DNA of 64,000 bases from an uncultured Clostridium sp. (GTDB lineage Bacteria > Bacillota > Clostridia > Lachnospirales > Lachnospiraceae), in contig UQBG01000002.1 in NCBI GenBank assembly GCA_900539185.1, positions 1-64,000 on the forward strand, written 5' to 3'. Each line of letters starts with the position of its first letter. Within the stretch, counting starts at the first letter, position 1. The notes beneath the pieces are model-generated. The model searched no databases and was not told the origin of the DNA. It was given only the letters and a program-made list of their open reading frames with translations. This document shows positions 34,543 to 44,693 of the stretch, piece after piece. Position numbers and translations under genes: made by a program.

Positions 34543-35922
34543 TTACCAGTATCTCTCATCAATATCATAAAACTTCTTATGCACACCGACAAACTTATAG
34601 GCAGGACGTATGATCTTACCGTTATTTACAACCTCCTCCAGACGATGGGCACTCCAGCCTGAAATACGGGAAACTGCAAACATCGGTGTAAACAATGCTT
34701 CCGGTATTCCCAGCATGCTATATACAAAGCCACTGTAGAAGTCTACATTGGCACAGATCGGTTTGAATAACCGTCTGTGATCCGCGATCACTTCCTTTGC
34801 CAGCCGTTCGACACGATCATAGAACTCAAAGTCTTCATGCAGCCCCTTCTCAATCGACAGCTTCTCCGCATAGTCCTTTAACACAACCTCTCTCGGATCG
34901 GACTCCGTATAAACGGCATGCCCCATACCATAAATCAGACCGGCCTTGTCAAAGGTCTCTTTATTCAATATTTTCCGCAGATACGAACGAATCTCGTCTT
35001 CATTTGTCAGATCCTCTACATGCTCGCGGATATCACGGAACATCTGCTGAACCTTCAGGTTCGCACCACCGTGTCTTGGTCCCTTCAGGGATGCAATGGA
35101 TGCTGCCACTGCGGAATAGGTATCTGTTCCGGAGGATGTAACTACATGGTTGGTGAAGGTCGAGTTATTACCGCCACCATGTTCTGCATGAAGAACCAGT
35201 GCGATATCCAGTACCTTCGCCTCCAGTTCGGTAAACTTTCCGTCCGGACGCAGCATCTGCAGGATATTCTCAGCCGTTGACAGACTCTTATCCGGTGTCC
35301 GGATAACCAGATTCTCTCCACAGTGGATATGCCGATATGCATGATAAGAATATACGGATATCAGCGGAATCTTGCCGATCAGCTGCAGAGACTGACGCAG
35401 TACATTCGGTACCGTTACATCATCCGGCTTCTCATCATACGAATATAAGGTCAACACACATCTCTGCAGTCCATTCATGATGTTGGCACTCGGTGCCTTC
35501 ATGATCACATCACGGATAAAATTACCGGACAGCTCCTGCAGACTGGTCAGGATGTCGATAAAGCTCTTTAACTGCTTCTGATTCGGAAGATCACCAAACA
35601 GCAAAAGATATGTAACCTCCTCGAATCCGAATCTTCTGGTTTTATAGCTCTCTACAATATCCTGTACATCATAGCCCTGATAATAAAGCTTACCATCCGA
35701 AGGAATCTTTACTCCTCCGTCAAATCTATACGATACGACATCCGCAATCTCGGTCAAACCGGTAAGAACACCCTTACCGTTTGAATCACGAAGTCCTCTT
35801 TTTACATCATACTCAGCATATAATTCTTGATTAATTGCACCTGAAACCATGCAATAATTTACCAAATCATCAAACTGTGCATTGAGTTCATCATCTAATT
35901 CCATCATTGCCCGACTGTTCAT
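34543..35922 (-). CDS. gltA: Citrate synthase
   Basis: This 459-residue enzyme condenses acetyl-CoA and oxaloacetate. Motifs are FEEVTYLLLFGDLPN, the active-site LHAEHGGGNNSTFTNHVVTSS, KGPRHGGANLKVQQM and GMGHAVYTESDPRE. The N-terminal extension of about 60 residues is usual in this clostridial type. It has its own promoter upstream (35968-35996) and AGGAGG before the ATG. No aconitase or isocitrate dehydrogenase is nearby; it would support glutamate synthesis. Confidence 0.95.
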   Translation of the reverse strand: MNSRAMMELDDELNAQFDDLVNYCMVSGAINQELYAEYDVKRGLRDSNGKGVLTGLTEIADVVSYRFDGGVKIPSDGKLYYQGYDVQDIVESYKTRRFGFEEVTYLLLFGDLPNQKQLKSFIDILTSLQELSGNFIRDVIMKAPSANIMNGLQRCVLTLYSYDEKPDDVTVPNVLRQSLQLIGKIPLISVYSYHAYRHIHCGENLVIRTPDKSLSTAENILQMLRPDGKFTELEAKVLDIALVLHAEHGGGNNSTFTNHVVTSSGTDTYSAVAASIASLKGPRHGGANLKVQQMFRDIREHVEDLTNEDEIRSYLRKILNKETFDKAGLIYGMGHAVYTESDPREVVLKDYAEKLSIEKGLHEDFEFYDRVERLAKEVIADHRRLFKPICANVDFYSGFVYSMLGIPEALFTPMFAVSRISGWSAHRLEEVVNNGKIIRPAYKFVGVHKKFYDIDERYW

Positions 35923-35967
35923 TTCAATGCCTCCTATCCTCTCTTTTGCTCATTCCTTGCTGTTGCA

Positions 35968-35996
35968 ATCATACAACCAAACCTGTATTTTTTCAA
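35968..35996 (-). promoter_or_regulatory. Predicted promoter of citrate synthase
   Basis: On the minus strand TTGAAA (35991-35996) and TATGAT (35968-35973) are 17 bases apart. The -35 box overlaps the stop codon of the upstream Fur-family gene. Confidence 0.7.
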
Positions 35997-36406
35997 CTTT
36001 TTTTACAACAGCGGCTACAGTAACCATATAACTCCAGCTTATGTCCGGTCACCGTGAAGTCCTCTGTATCCATATGTAAGGTCAGATGCTCCATCGGACA
36101 TTCCTTCAGCGGGATCTTCCGTCTACACTTTAGGCAGATCGCATAGTGCTTATGATTCTCCCGTTTCCATTCATAAACTGCTGTATCTTCTCCCATAAGG
36201 GTTGTTTTTTCCAGAAGATCCTGTTCCTCAAAGGCAGCCAGTGCCCGGTAGATCGTAGATATGGCATAATTCTGATCACTGGTATTCTCCATAACCCGGC
36301 GATAGATCTCCATCGCAGTCAGTGGTTCTTCTGCCTGCGTCAGCACCCGATATACATCTTCTCTCTGTCTGGTACGCTTCATACCAGCCGGCCATTGTTG
36401 CTCCAT
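35993..36406 (-). CDS. Fur-family metalloregulator
   Basis: This 137-residue protein has a winged helix (MKRTRQREDVYRVLTQAEEPLTAMEIYRRV, YAISTIYRALAAFEEQDLL). A metal-binding C-terminal domain follows with HKHYAICLKCRRKIPL and a second CSRC near the end, giving two CxxC pairs for a structural zinc. Whether it is Fur, Zur or PerR cannot be told. It follows an ABC exporter pair by 18 bases, so it may regulate or be co-expressed with it. Confidence 0.9.
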   Translation of the reverse strand: MEQQWPAGMKRTRQREDVYRVLTQAEEPLTAMEIYRRVMENTSDQNYAISTIYRALAAFEEQDLLEKTTLMGEDTAVYEWKRENHKHYAICLKCRRKIPLKECPMEHLTLHMDTEDFTVTGHKLELYGYCSRCCKKS

Positions 36407-36424
36407 GGAATATCCCTTCCTCTC

Positions 36425-38182
36425 TTATCGACTGTTATATAATTCATAATAGAATCCACGCTTTTGTAATAGCTGCTGATGATTTCCCTGTTCGATAATA
36501 TTGCCATCCTTCATAACCAGTATCACATCGGCACCCTGAATCGTAGATAACCGGTGTGCCACGATAAAGCTGGTTCTTCCCTCCATCAGTCTGGCAAATG
36601 CTTCCTGAACCTTCAGCTCCGTACGGGTATCGATCGAAGAGGTCGCCTCATCCAGAATCAGCATCGGCGGATGACACAGCATAACTCTGGCAATACAAAG
36701 AAGCTGCTTCTGACCCTGTGAAAGACTGTCACTGTTCTCCGTCACTACCGTGTCATAGCCCTGCGGCAACCGTTTGATAAAGCTATGTGCGTGTGTCAGT
36801 TTCGCTGCCTGAATGATCTCCTCATCCGTTGCATCCGGGCGCCCCATCGCGATATTTTCCCGGATCGTTCCGGTCTTTAACCAGGTCTCCTGTAGTACCA
36901 TACCATAGGACTCCCGCAGACTGGCTCTGGTTACCTGACGGATATCATTTCCTTCTACCAGAATCTGTCCGCTATTGACATCATAGAACCGCATAAGCAG
37001 ATTAATAAGCGTCGTTTTACCACAGCCGGTCGGTCCTACGATAGCGATTCTCTGTCCGGCTGCCACCTTCAGACTGACATGCTCTAACAGCTTCTGTTCC
37101 GGTACATAGGAGAAGGATACATCGTCGATGGCTACATTTCCCTGTACATCCTCCAGTATCACAGCATCCTCTGCATCCGGGATCTGCGGTTCCTCATCGA
37201 TCAATTCTAAAATCCGCCCTGCACATGCCAGCGCATTCTGCAGCTCGGTTACAACCCCGGATATCTCATTAAACGGCTTTGTATACTGATTCGCATATCC
37301 CAAAAATGCCGTTAACTGTCCGATACTGATTCCGCCGTTGATTGCTACGATCGCACCGGTCACCCCGACTCCCGCATATACCAGACTGTTTACAAATCTG
37401 GTGGAAGGATTCGTAATGGATGAAAAGAAGATTGCCTTTAGGGAACTCTTCTGCAACCGTTCATTGATCTCATCAAAGGTCTCCATAGATGCCTCTTCCC
37501 GGCTATATGCCTGCACCACCTTCAGATTTCCCACCATCTCATCGATATAGCCCGTCTGCTCGCCCCGGATCTCGGACTGTACCTTGAACATATTGTAGGT
37601 CTTTTTTGCAATAAATGCTGCCACAAATAAGGATAACGGTGTAATACAGATTACGACCAGTGCGATTCCGGCATGGATCCGCAACATAAAGAACAGGGTT
37701 CCCAGAATCGTCATCAGACTGGTAAAGAACTGTGTAAAGCCCATTAACAGTCCGTCCGCGAACTGGTCAACATCGGCGATTACCCGGTTCACAACCTCAC
37801 CGCTGGTATGCGTATCCAAATACTGGAACGGCAGCTTCTCGATCTTATCAAATGCATCTCTCCGTACATCCCGGACAATACCATAGGTCATACGGTTATT
37901 GCAGACATTCATGATCCACTGTGCCAGTGCTGTTATCCCGATGCAGACCGCCATGATTCCAACCAGTCTGGCAATCCCCGGGAAATCTACCTGTCCCGGC
38001 CCTACGATCAGATCGATCGCATCACCGATCAGGATCGGAAGATACAGAGTCAGAGCTACACTGATCAATGCCATCAGTAAGGATACGATCAAGAAAAACC
38101 AATAGTGCTTCAAGTACTTCATCAGCCGCTTCAGCGTCGCTCCGGAGGTCATCGTTTTTGTATTCTTATCGGTTGTACTCAT
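36425..38182 (-). CDS. Heterodimeric ABC exporter subunit (canonical catalytic glutamate)
   Basis: This 585-residue half-transporter has six membrane helices and one nucleotide-binding domain: Walker A GPTGCGKTT, signature LSQGQ (Gln replacing Gly) and Walker B LILDEATSSID with the catalytic Glu. Its partner has the reverse pattern, so together they form one active and one degenerate ATP site. This is typical of heterodimeric multidrug/lipid exporters. It overlaps the partner gene by four bases. The substrate is unknown. Confidence 0.92.
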   Translation of the reverse strand: MSTTDKNTKTMTSGATLKRLMKYLKHYWFFLIVSLLMALISVALTLYLPILIGDAIDLIVGPGQVDFPGIARLVGIMAVCIGITALAQWIMNVCNNRMTYGIVRDVRRDAFDKIEKLPFQYLDTHTSGEVVNRVIADVDQFADGLLMGFTQFFTSLMTILGTLFFMLRIHAGIALVVICITPLSLFVAAFIAKKTYNMFKVQSEIRGEQTGYIDEMVGNLKVVQAYSREEASMETFDEINERLQKSSLKAIFFSSITNPSTRFVNSLVYAGVGVTGAIVAINGGISIGQLTAFLGYANQYTKPFNEISGVVTELQNALACAGRILELIDEEPQIPDAEDAVILEDVQGNVAIDDVSFSYVPEQKLLEHVSLKVAAGQRIAIVGPTGCGKTTLINLLMRFYDVNSGQILVEGNDIRQVTRASLRESYGMVLQETWLKTGTIRENIAMGRPDATDEEIIQAAKLTHAHSFIKRLPQGYDTVVTENSDSLSQGQKQLLCIARVMLCHPPMLILDEATSSIDTRTELKVQEAFARLMEGRTSFIVAHRLSTIQGADVILVMKDGNIIEQGNHQQLLQKRGFYYELYNSR

Positions 38183-39912
38183 GCTCCCTGTTCCTCCTTC
38201 TTGTTCTGTGAATAGTAGATCTCCTGATAGATCTCACACCGCTTTAACAGCTCCTCATGGGTACCGATATCTATTACATTTCCATCATCTAAGACTATGA
38301 TGCGATCTGCCTGCTGGATGGATACGGTACGCTGCGATACGATAAATACCGTCGTCTTTTCCTCCATCTCCCGCAGTGCCTTACGAAGCTTGGCATCTGT
38401 CGCATAATCCAGTGCCGAGGTACTGTCATCCAGGATCAGGATCTCCGGCTTTCTGACCAGTGCCCGGGCGATCGTCAGACGCTGCCGCTGACCGCCGGAC
38501 AGATTCTTTCCTCCCTGGCTGATCATTGCATCCAGCTTTCCGTCCTTTTTATCAACGACCTCCTCTGCCTGTGCAATCCGCAGTGCCTGCCACAGTTCTT
38601 CATCTGTCGTTTCTTCATTTCCCCAGCGGAGATTCTCCCGTATCGTTCCTTTAAACAGAACCGCCTTCTGCATTACAATACCGATCTTCTTTCGCAACTG
38701 CTCCTTCGGATAATCCTTTACATCCACGCCATCTACCAGCACCGTACCGGCCGTTGCATCATAAAAACGCGGAATCAGATGCACCAGACTCGTTTTTCCG
38801 GAACCTGTTCCTCCGATCACACCGATCGTTTCTCCACGCTTCACCTGAAGCTCCAGATGCCGGAGTGCCTCTTCACCCTCCGTATGATAGGCGAAGCTGA
38901 CATCCCGAAAGTCCACCACTACCTCCGGCTTTCCGTTCTCCTTCACCGGTTCCTCCGCAAAGGTCTGTGTGCTCTCCTGCTCCAGTACGGACTGGATCCG
39001 GTTGCCACAGGCCACCGCCTTCGTAATGGTAATGATCAGATTTGCCAGCTTTACCAGCTCTACCAGAATCTGATTCATATAGTTATACAGGGCAACCACA
39101 TCCCCCTGTGTCAATATACCGATATTTACCCGTACCGCTCCGGTCCAGAGCAACGCAATAATCGCCGCATTTACGATCACATAGGTTGCAGGATTCATAA
39201 ATGCTGAGATTCTTCCTACCACCAACTGTAGTCTGGTCAACCGCTCATTGCTGTCACGGAAGCTTTCCCGCTCCTGCTCTTCCTGATGGAAGGCACGAAT
39301 GACACGTACACCGGTCAGATTCTCTCTGGTGATTCCGAGTACCCGGTCTAAGCCCTCCTGTACCTTCTTAAACTTCGGAATACTGATCAGCATGATACCA
39401 AATACCACGATCGACAGTAACGGAATCGCAACTACGAATACCATAGCGGCCTTCCAGTCAATGGTAAACGCCATGATCATCGCACCAAATACAATAAACG
39501 GTGACCGCAGGAACAGACGAAGCACCATATTGACACCGTTCTGAACCTGATTCATATCACTGGTCATACGCGTAATCAGTGTCGAGGTTCCGAGATCATC
39601 CACCTCTGAAAATGACAGCTTCTGAATATGATCATATACCACATGTTTTAGCTTCGTGGAAAATCCGACCGCCGCCTTTGCAGCGAAGTACTGTGCCGTC
39701 AGAGAACAGGTCAGACCGATCACTGCCAGTGCCAGCAGCAAACCTGCCATCTTCCATACATATGCCATATCCTGATTCTCAATGCCCACATCGATGATCT
39801 GCTTGATAACCAGCGGGACAAACAGCTCGAAAGAGGCCTCTAACATTTTAAAGAGCGGTGCCAGAATACATTCCTTCCGATATCCTTTTAGGTATACTAA
39901 TAATTTCTTCAA
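38179..39912 (-). CDS. Heterodimeric ABC exporter subunit (degenerate catalytic site)
   Basis: This 577-residue half-transporter has six membrane helices and a nucleotide-binding domain with Walker A GGTGSGKTS and a perfect LSGGQ signature. Its Walker B reads LILDDSTSALD, with Asp in place of the catalytic Glu. It therefore supplies the good signature to the partner's active site. The start codon is TTG with AGGAG six bases upstream. A TATAAT box at 40012-40017 may belong to its promoter. Confidence 0.92.
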   Translation of the reverse strand: MKKLLVYLKGYRKECILAPLFKMLEASFELFVPLVIKQIIDVGIENQDMAYVWKMAGLLLALAVIGLTCSLTAQYFAAKAAVGFSTKLKHVVYDHIQKLSFSEVDDLGTSTLITRMTSDMNQVQNGVNMVLRLFLRSPFIVFGAMIMAFTIDWKAAMVFVVAIPLLSIVVFGIMLISIPKFKKVQEGLDRVLGITRENLTGVRVIRAFHQEEQERESFRDSNERLTRLQLVVGRISAFMNPATYVIVNAAIIALLWTGAVRVNIGILTQGDVVALYNYMNQILVELVKLANLIITITKAVACGNRIQSVLEQESTQTFAEEPVKENGKPEVVVDFRDVSFAYHTEGEEALRHLELQVKRGETIGVIGGTGSGKTSLVHLIPRFYDATAGTVLVDGVDVKDYPKEQLRKKIGIVMQKAVLFKGTIRENLRWGNEETTDEELWQALRIAQAEEVVDKKDGKLDAMISQGGKNLSGGQRQRLTIARALVRKPEILILDDSTSALDYATDAKLRKALREMEEKTTVFIVSQRTVSIQQADRIIVLDDGNVIDIGTHEELLKRCEIYQEIYYSQNKKEEQGA

Positions 39913-40021
39913 CGTAAACTCCTATCCTCTGCCCTTATTCTGCCGACACTCCTGTCAAATACAGCCAGATTTTTTCCTCTTTTTCGCCTGCTCAAAAATA
40001 AGCGTTATTATTATAGCAGAT

Positions 40022-41248
40022 TTAAACCAATTCTGCAATTCTGGTAACACCCACATAAATCTCCGATATCTTATACCAGGTTCGATAATCCACAACACCG
40101 GTCTGCGGCAGCTTAAACACCCGCTGGAATACCCTGACCGATTCCTCCGTTGCCGGACCGTAAATGCCATCCACCGCAACCTTCGGAATAGCCGGGTAGT
40201 TTTCTGAAATCCGGTTCAACTGCTCCTGAATGGTCCGCACCGCCTCTCCGGACGATCCATTCTCCAGTGCTGCCCCCGGCCACGATAACGGCACACCGGA
40301 TACGGCATCTGCCTGATTGATATAGATTGTTTCACCATAGTAGTTCTTTAAGATCTGGATCGCCGTATAGTTCTGATCTGCCAGATACTTACTGCCCCAC
40401 TGACTCATCCAGTTCGGACAGGTCACCCGCTTTCCGTCGCAGTACTGGGTTAAAATCGGCTGTCTTACATTCGGTCTGGACAGATATGACGTATACAGTC
40501 GGTCTACAACTGCATCGATGCTTTCATAGGTAGACTTTCCATAGATCCACTTATGGTCATAGGCAGTCGAGCTGGTAATCGTAAATCCATACCCCTGATT
40601 CCGATACCACTCTGTATACACCCGATTTAAGGTAAATGACATGATTGCCAATACATTCGCCTCGATACAGGCCTCCGGCCAGGTGGAGTAGATCTCGCAC
40701 GCCGCTACGGTCTTGATATAATCCTTATACCGAATATAGTAATTCTCTGCCGTAGAATCGGTCGGTGCTCCATCATGTACGACGATGTATTCCGGTACCA
40801 CTACCCGGCTTAATACGATCTCTCCCGAGCTGTTGATCGGCTTGATCTCAGCCTCCGGAATCTTTGGCGGATATTCTTCCCAGAGTGTATGCCCGCCGAT
40901 CACAGTCGGATTATACTCTTCTTCCTCCTGCTGTGGCCGCGGCCGCAGAGCAGAAAACTGGATCGCCGTTTCATTAGAAAATATCTGAACACCGGAAAAC
41001 AGCCGTCCCTCGTATCCGGCTGCCCGGATCCGTACATTGTATTCCGCATACGGCTGATTCTCCGAGGGTGCCATAGAGTAGCTGCGTGGAGGTGCCGCCA
41101 ACGATATCTCATCCGTCATACCATTTTCATCAGTTACGATCTCAGCCAACACGCCACCGGTACCACCCGTCGAGGTGATCGTAATCTGCGCATTTGCAAT
41201 CGGGATCCGCCCGAGGGAAGAATTCACTTCTACACGAAGCCTTCCCAT
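40022..41248 (-). CDS. SpoIID-like protein with peptidoglycan-binding domain
   Basis: This 408-residue protein has an N-terminal beta-sandwich resembling a carboxypeptidase-regulatory/Ig-like domain. The central part resembles SpoIID/LytB proteins (EYIVVHDG, YKDYIKTVAACEIYSTWPEACIEANVLA, and the C-proximal MSQWGSKYLADQNYTAIQILKNYYG). A C-terminal PG_binding_1 domain follows (GSSGEAVRTIQEQLN, VDGIYGPATEESVRVFQ). No signal peptide is visible. SpoIID-type enzymes cleave denuded glycan during sporulation; activity here is inferred. Starts at 41281 (ATG) and 41293 (GTG) are possible, but 41248 has the better ribosome binding site. Confidence 0.78.
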   Translation of the reverse strand: MGRLRVEVNSSLGRIPIANAQITITSTGGTGGVLAEIVTDENGMTDEISLAAPPRSYSMAPSENQPYAEYNVRIRAAGYEGRLFSGVQIFSNETAIQFSALRPRPQQEEEEYNPTVIGGHTLWEEYPPKIPEAEIKPINSSGEIVLSRVVVPEYIVVHDGAPTDSTAENYYIRYKDYIKTVAACEIYSTWPEACIEANVLAIMSFTLNRVYTEWYRNQGYGFTITSSTAYDHKWIYGKSTYESIDAVVDRLYTSYLSRPNVRQPILTQYCDGKRVTCPNWMSQWGSKYLADQNYTAIQILKNYYGETIYINQADAVSGVPLSWPGAALENGSSGEAVRTIQEQLNRISENYPAIPKVAVDGIYGPATEESVRVFQRVFKLPQTGVVDYRTWYKISEIYVGVTRIAELV

Positions 41249-41362
41249 TTCCTGTTCCTGTCTGTTATCTGTGAAATCCATAGCATCACTCACTGAATGT
41301 CATTAAGATTAGTATATGCAGAAATGAAAAAAAGGATTCAGAAATCTTCTGAATCCTTCCAG

Positions 41363-41434
41363 CAGTTCGTAGGGGAATCGAACCCCTGTTTTCGCCGTGA
41401 GAGGGCGACGTCTTAACCGCTTGACCAACGAACC
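41363..41434 (-). tRNA. tRNA-Glu (anticodon CTC)
   Basis: On the minus strand acceptor GGTTCGT pairs with ACGAACT (one G-U pair), the anticodon stem TCGCC/GGCGA encloses CTCTCAC (anticodon CTC, reading GAG), and the T arm AGGGG-TTCGATT-CCCCT is intact. The discriminator is G, as expected for glutamate. The 3' CCA is not encoded. Confidence 0.93.
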
Positions 41435-41538
41435 ATTTACTCTTTGTCACACGCGACTTTGTCAGTATAGCAAAGAGTATCAAAAAAAGCAAGTACTTTT
41501 TTCAATTTTTTTATTTTTTTGTATTTTTCTGTTTTTAC

Positions 41539-44160
41539 TTACGATTGATTCAATTTTTCCTGCAGTTCACTCAGGTAAACCAGTGCCTTCATCGGCGTCA
41601 TATTGGACAGATCCAGTGCCTGTATCTCTGCCACTACCTCCTGCTCCATAGGATTGGCAAACAGCGATAGCTGCTGTGGTTCCGGCTTCTTCTTCGGTGG
41701 TGCCACCGTGACCTTCTTTCCCTTTCCCGCCAGATCATGTTCATCCAGCAGTTCTGCCAGAATCTCATTGGCACGATCGATAACCTCTGCCGGGATCCCT
41801 GCCAGCTTCGCCACCTGAATACCGTAGCTCCGGTCTGCACCTCCACGCATGATCTTCCTCAGGAATACAATGTCATCTCCCTGCTCCTTCACTGCGATGC
41901 AGTAGTTATGGACACCCGGAAGCTGTCCTTCCAGCTCCGTCAGTTCATGATAGTGTGTGGCAAACAAGGTCTTTGCTCCCAGCCGATGGAAGCTGCTGAT
42001 ATACTCTACCACTGCCCATGCGATCGATAAACCGTCATAGGTACTGGTTCCCCGTCCGATCTCATCCAGAATCAACAGACTGTTTACCGTAGCATTCCGC
42101 AGGATATTGGCAACCTCACTCATTTCCACCATAAAGGTACTCTGCCCGGATGCCAGATCATCCGATGCACCCACTCTCGTAAAGATACGATCCACGATTC
42201 CGATGTCTGCCTGATCTGCCGGAACATAACAGCCGATCTGTGCCATCAGTACGATCAGGGCCGTCTGGCGCATATAGGTCGACTTACCGGCCATATTCGG
42301 ACCGGTGATGATCGAGATCCGGTTCTCCTGTATATCCAGCTCGGTATCGTTACGGATAAACATATCATTTGGAATCATCTTCTCTACCACCGGATGTCTG
42401 CCGCCCCGGATCGCCAGCCGTCCTTCTTCATTCATCGCCGGTCGTACATAATGATTCTGCTCAGTCACATAAGCCAGCGAGGTCATAACATCCAGCTCCG
42501 CCACTGCATGTGCCGTCCGCTGAACCCGCTTGATCTCATTGGATATCGTTTCTCGTATATTACAAAAGGTCTCATACTCCAGTGCACACAGCTTGTCCTC
42601 CGAGCCCAGAATCGTATCCGCCAGCTTATCCAGCTCCTCCGTCGTATACCGTTCGGAGTTTGCCAGTGTCTGCTTTCTTATAAAATGCTCCGGCACCAAA
42701 CTCTTATAGGAGTTCGTTACATCAAAATAATAACCGAATACCTTATTGTACTTAATCTTCAGATTCTTGATTCCACTGGCTTCCCGTTCTCTGGCCTCCA
42801 GCTCCGCCAGCCACTGCTTTCCATCCGTCTTCGCGTGCTTCAGCTCATCGATATGCTCTAAGAATCCATCCTTGATGATACCGCCCTCCTTGATCTGAAG
42901 CGGCGGATCCTCGATAATCGCATCCTCCAACAGTTGATGAATGTCCTCCAGACTATCCATATCCTCATAGATCTTTCGGAGCATACCGTGATCATAACCG
43001 GACAAAAGCTGTCTGATATATGGCAGATAGGATAACGATGTCTTAAAGGAAATCAGATCCCTCGGATTCGCCGTTTTTAAGCTAATCCGTGTCATCAGTC
43101 GTTCCAGATCATAGATCGGATTCAGATATTCCCGCATTTCCTCCCGGTTAATCGCCTCCTGATTCAGCATCTCAATCGCATCCAGCCGCTCCTCGATCAT
43201 TTCCTTCCGGATCAACGGCTGTTCAATATAGGTTCGAAGCAGTCTCGCTCCCATCGCCGTCTTCGTCTTATCCAGCACCCACAAAAGGGAGCCTCGTTTC
43301 TCCTTATCCCGCAGGGTTTCCGTAAGCTCCAGATTCCGTCTGGTCGAGCTATCCAGGATCATATAATCATCCACCGAATACAGCTCTAACTGGTTCATAT
43401 GCTCCAGCGAACTCTTCTGCGTATCCATCAGATACTCCATCAGAGCTCCTGCCGCTATGACCGCCAGACTATAACCCTTTAACCCAAGTGCTTCCATACT
43501 GCTAACCTTAAAATGCCGCTCCAGACAGGTCTCTGCCTGTTCTTCCTCAAAGTGCCATGCATCCAGTGCGGATATCGTGATATGCAGCCGTTCCCGATAG
43601 TACTCCACATCCCAGTCCTGACACAGCAGAGCGTCATTGCAGATAATCTCGGACGGCTGATACTTATTGATCTCATCCCTGCACTTCTCCAGACTGGTGA
43701 CCTGACAGGTCTTCGCCTCCCCGGTCGTGATATCCGCGACTGCCATTCCGTAGGCATCATCCACTGCATAGATACACATCAGGAAGTTATTCTGTCCTTC
43801 CTTCAGATTCTGCGTAGACAGGTTCGTTCCCGGTGTTATGATCTGTATTACATCTCTTTTTACCAGTCCCTTTGCCAGCTTCGGATCCTCCACCTGTTCA
43901 CAGATGGCGACCTTATAGCCCTGATCCACCAGCTTATTCGCATAGATCTCATAGGCGTGATACGGCACCCCGCACATCGGTGCCCGTTCCTCCTGTCCAC
44001 AGTCTTTTCCCGTCAGCGTAATCTCCAGTGCTTTTGATGCCGTTAATGCATCGTCAAAGAACATCTCATAGAAGTCTCCGACTCTGTAGAACATGATACA
44101 GTCCTTATACTGTTCCTTAATGTCCAGATACTGTTGCATCATTGGTGTAAATGCTGCCAT
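41539..44160 (-). CDS. mutS: DNA mismatch repair protein MutS
   Basis: This 873-residue protein recognises mismatches. The mismatch-reading motif is in FYRVGDFYEMF near residue 28. The ATPase has Walker A GPNMAGKST, Walker B LLILDEIGRGTSTYDG and the FATHYHELTELE loop. The C-terminal tail contains the usual low-complexity linker (KKVTVAPPKKKPEPQQ). No mutL is adjacent on the downstream side, where a tRNA follows. Confidence 0.97.
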   Translation of the reverse strand: MAAFTPMMQQYLDIKEQYKDCIMFYRVGDFYEMFFDDALTASKALEITLTGKDCGQEERAPMCGVPYHAYEIYANKLVDQGYKVAICEQVEDPKLAKGLVKRDVIQIITPGTNLSTQNLKEGQNNFLMCIYAVDDAYGMAVADITTGEAKTCQVTSLEKCRDEINKYQPSEIICNDALLCQDWDVEYYRERLHITISALDAWHFEEEQAETCLERHFKVSSMEALGLKGYSLAVIAAGALMEYLMDTQKSSLEHMNQLELYSVDDYMILDSSTRRNLELTETLRDKEKRGSLLWVLDKTKTAMGARLLRTYIEQPLIRKEMIEERLDAIEMLNQEAINREEMREYLNPIYDLERLMTRISLKTANPRDLISFKTSLSYLPYIRQLLSGYDHGMLRKIYEDMDSLEDIHQLLEDAIIEDPPLQIKEGGIIKDGFLEHIDELKHAKTDGKQWLAELEAREREASGIKNLKIKYNKVFGYYFDVTNSYKSLVPEHFIRKQTLANSERYTTEELDKLADTILGSEDKLCALEYETFCNIRETISNEIKRVQRTAHAVAELDVMTSLAYVTEQNHYVRPAMNEEGRLAIRGGRHPVVEKMIPNDMFIRNDTELDIQENRISIITGPNMAGKSTYMRQTALIVLMAQIGCYVPADQADIGIVDRIFTRVGASDDLASGQSTFMVEMSEVANILRNATVNSLLILDEIGRGTSTYDGLSIAWAVVEYISSFHRLGAKTLFATHYHELTELEGQLPGVHNYCIAVKEQGDDIVFLRKIMRGGADRSYGIQVAKLAGIPAEVIDRANEILAELLDEHDLAGKGKKVTVAPPKKKPEPQQLSLFANPMEQEVVAEIQALDLSNMTPMKALVYLSELQEKLNQS

Positions 44161-44211
44161 TCCTTTTCTTCCATCCTTATCTTTATATACATACTGAATC
44201 CATCTCCGGTA

Positions 44212-44658
44212 CTACCACCAGTCGCTATCCCACAGGATCGTAAACGGGCCGTCGTTTTCTAAACGCACCTTCATATCTGCACCAAAGCTTCCGCAGGCGA
44301 CTCTGCCAAAGGTCTCCGCACATCGCTGCTTGAAGTACTCATATAGCTCATTGGCCAGATCCGGTGCTCCTGCCTTTACAAAGCTTGGGCGATTCCCCTT
44401 CCGGCAGTCTGCGTACAGGGTAAACTGAGAAACAACCATGATCTCTCCATTCACATCTGCGAGGGAACGATTGGTCTTTCTCTGTTCGTCTTCAAAGATC
44501 CGAAGCCCCGACAGCTTCTTCACATACTTATCTACCATCTCTTTTGTATCAGCTTCCCCGACTCCCAGCAGAATCAACAGTCCCTTGCCGATCTCTCCGA
44601 TCACCTGACCATCGACACTGACCGATGCGTGATTTACCCGTTGTATAACCAGTCTCAT
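44212..44658 (-). CDS. dtd: D-aminoacyl-tRNA deacylase
   Basis: This 148-residue protein removes D-amino acids from mischarged tRNAs. Motifs are MRLVIQRVNHASVSVDGQ, LILLGVGEADT, the catalytic SQFTLYADCRKGNRPSF and NDGPFT near the C-terminus. The start at 44658 is preferred because GGAGG lies six bases upstream and family members begin here; an in-frame ATG at 44682 has no such site. It precedes mutS by about 50 bases. Confidence 0.95.
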   Translation of the reverse strand: MRLVIQRVNHASVSVDGQVIGEIGKGLLILLGVGEADTKEMVDKYVKKLSGLRIFEDEQRKTNRSLADVNGEIMVVSQFTLYADCRKGNRPSFVKAGAPDLANELYEYFKQRCAETFGRVACGSFGADMKVRLENDGPFTILWDSDWW

Positions 44659-44693
44659 AAGCGTCCTCCACTCGTATCCCATTTTGCTTTCCC

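Noticed and set aside
41480..41535. A/T-rich tract between mutS and tRNA-Glu as a terminator
   Set aside because: It has runs of T and A but no G/C-containing hairpin, so I do not call it.
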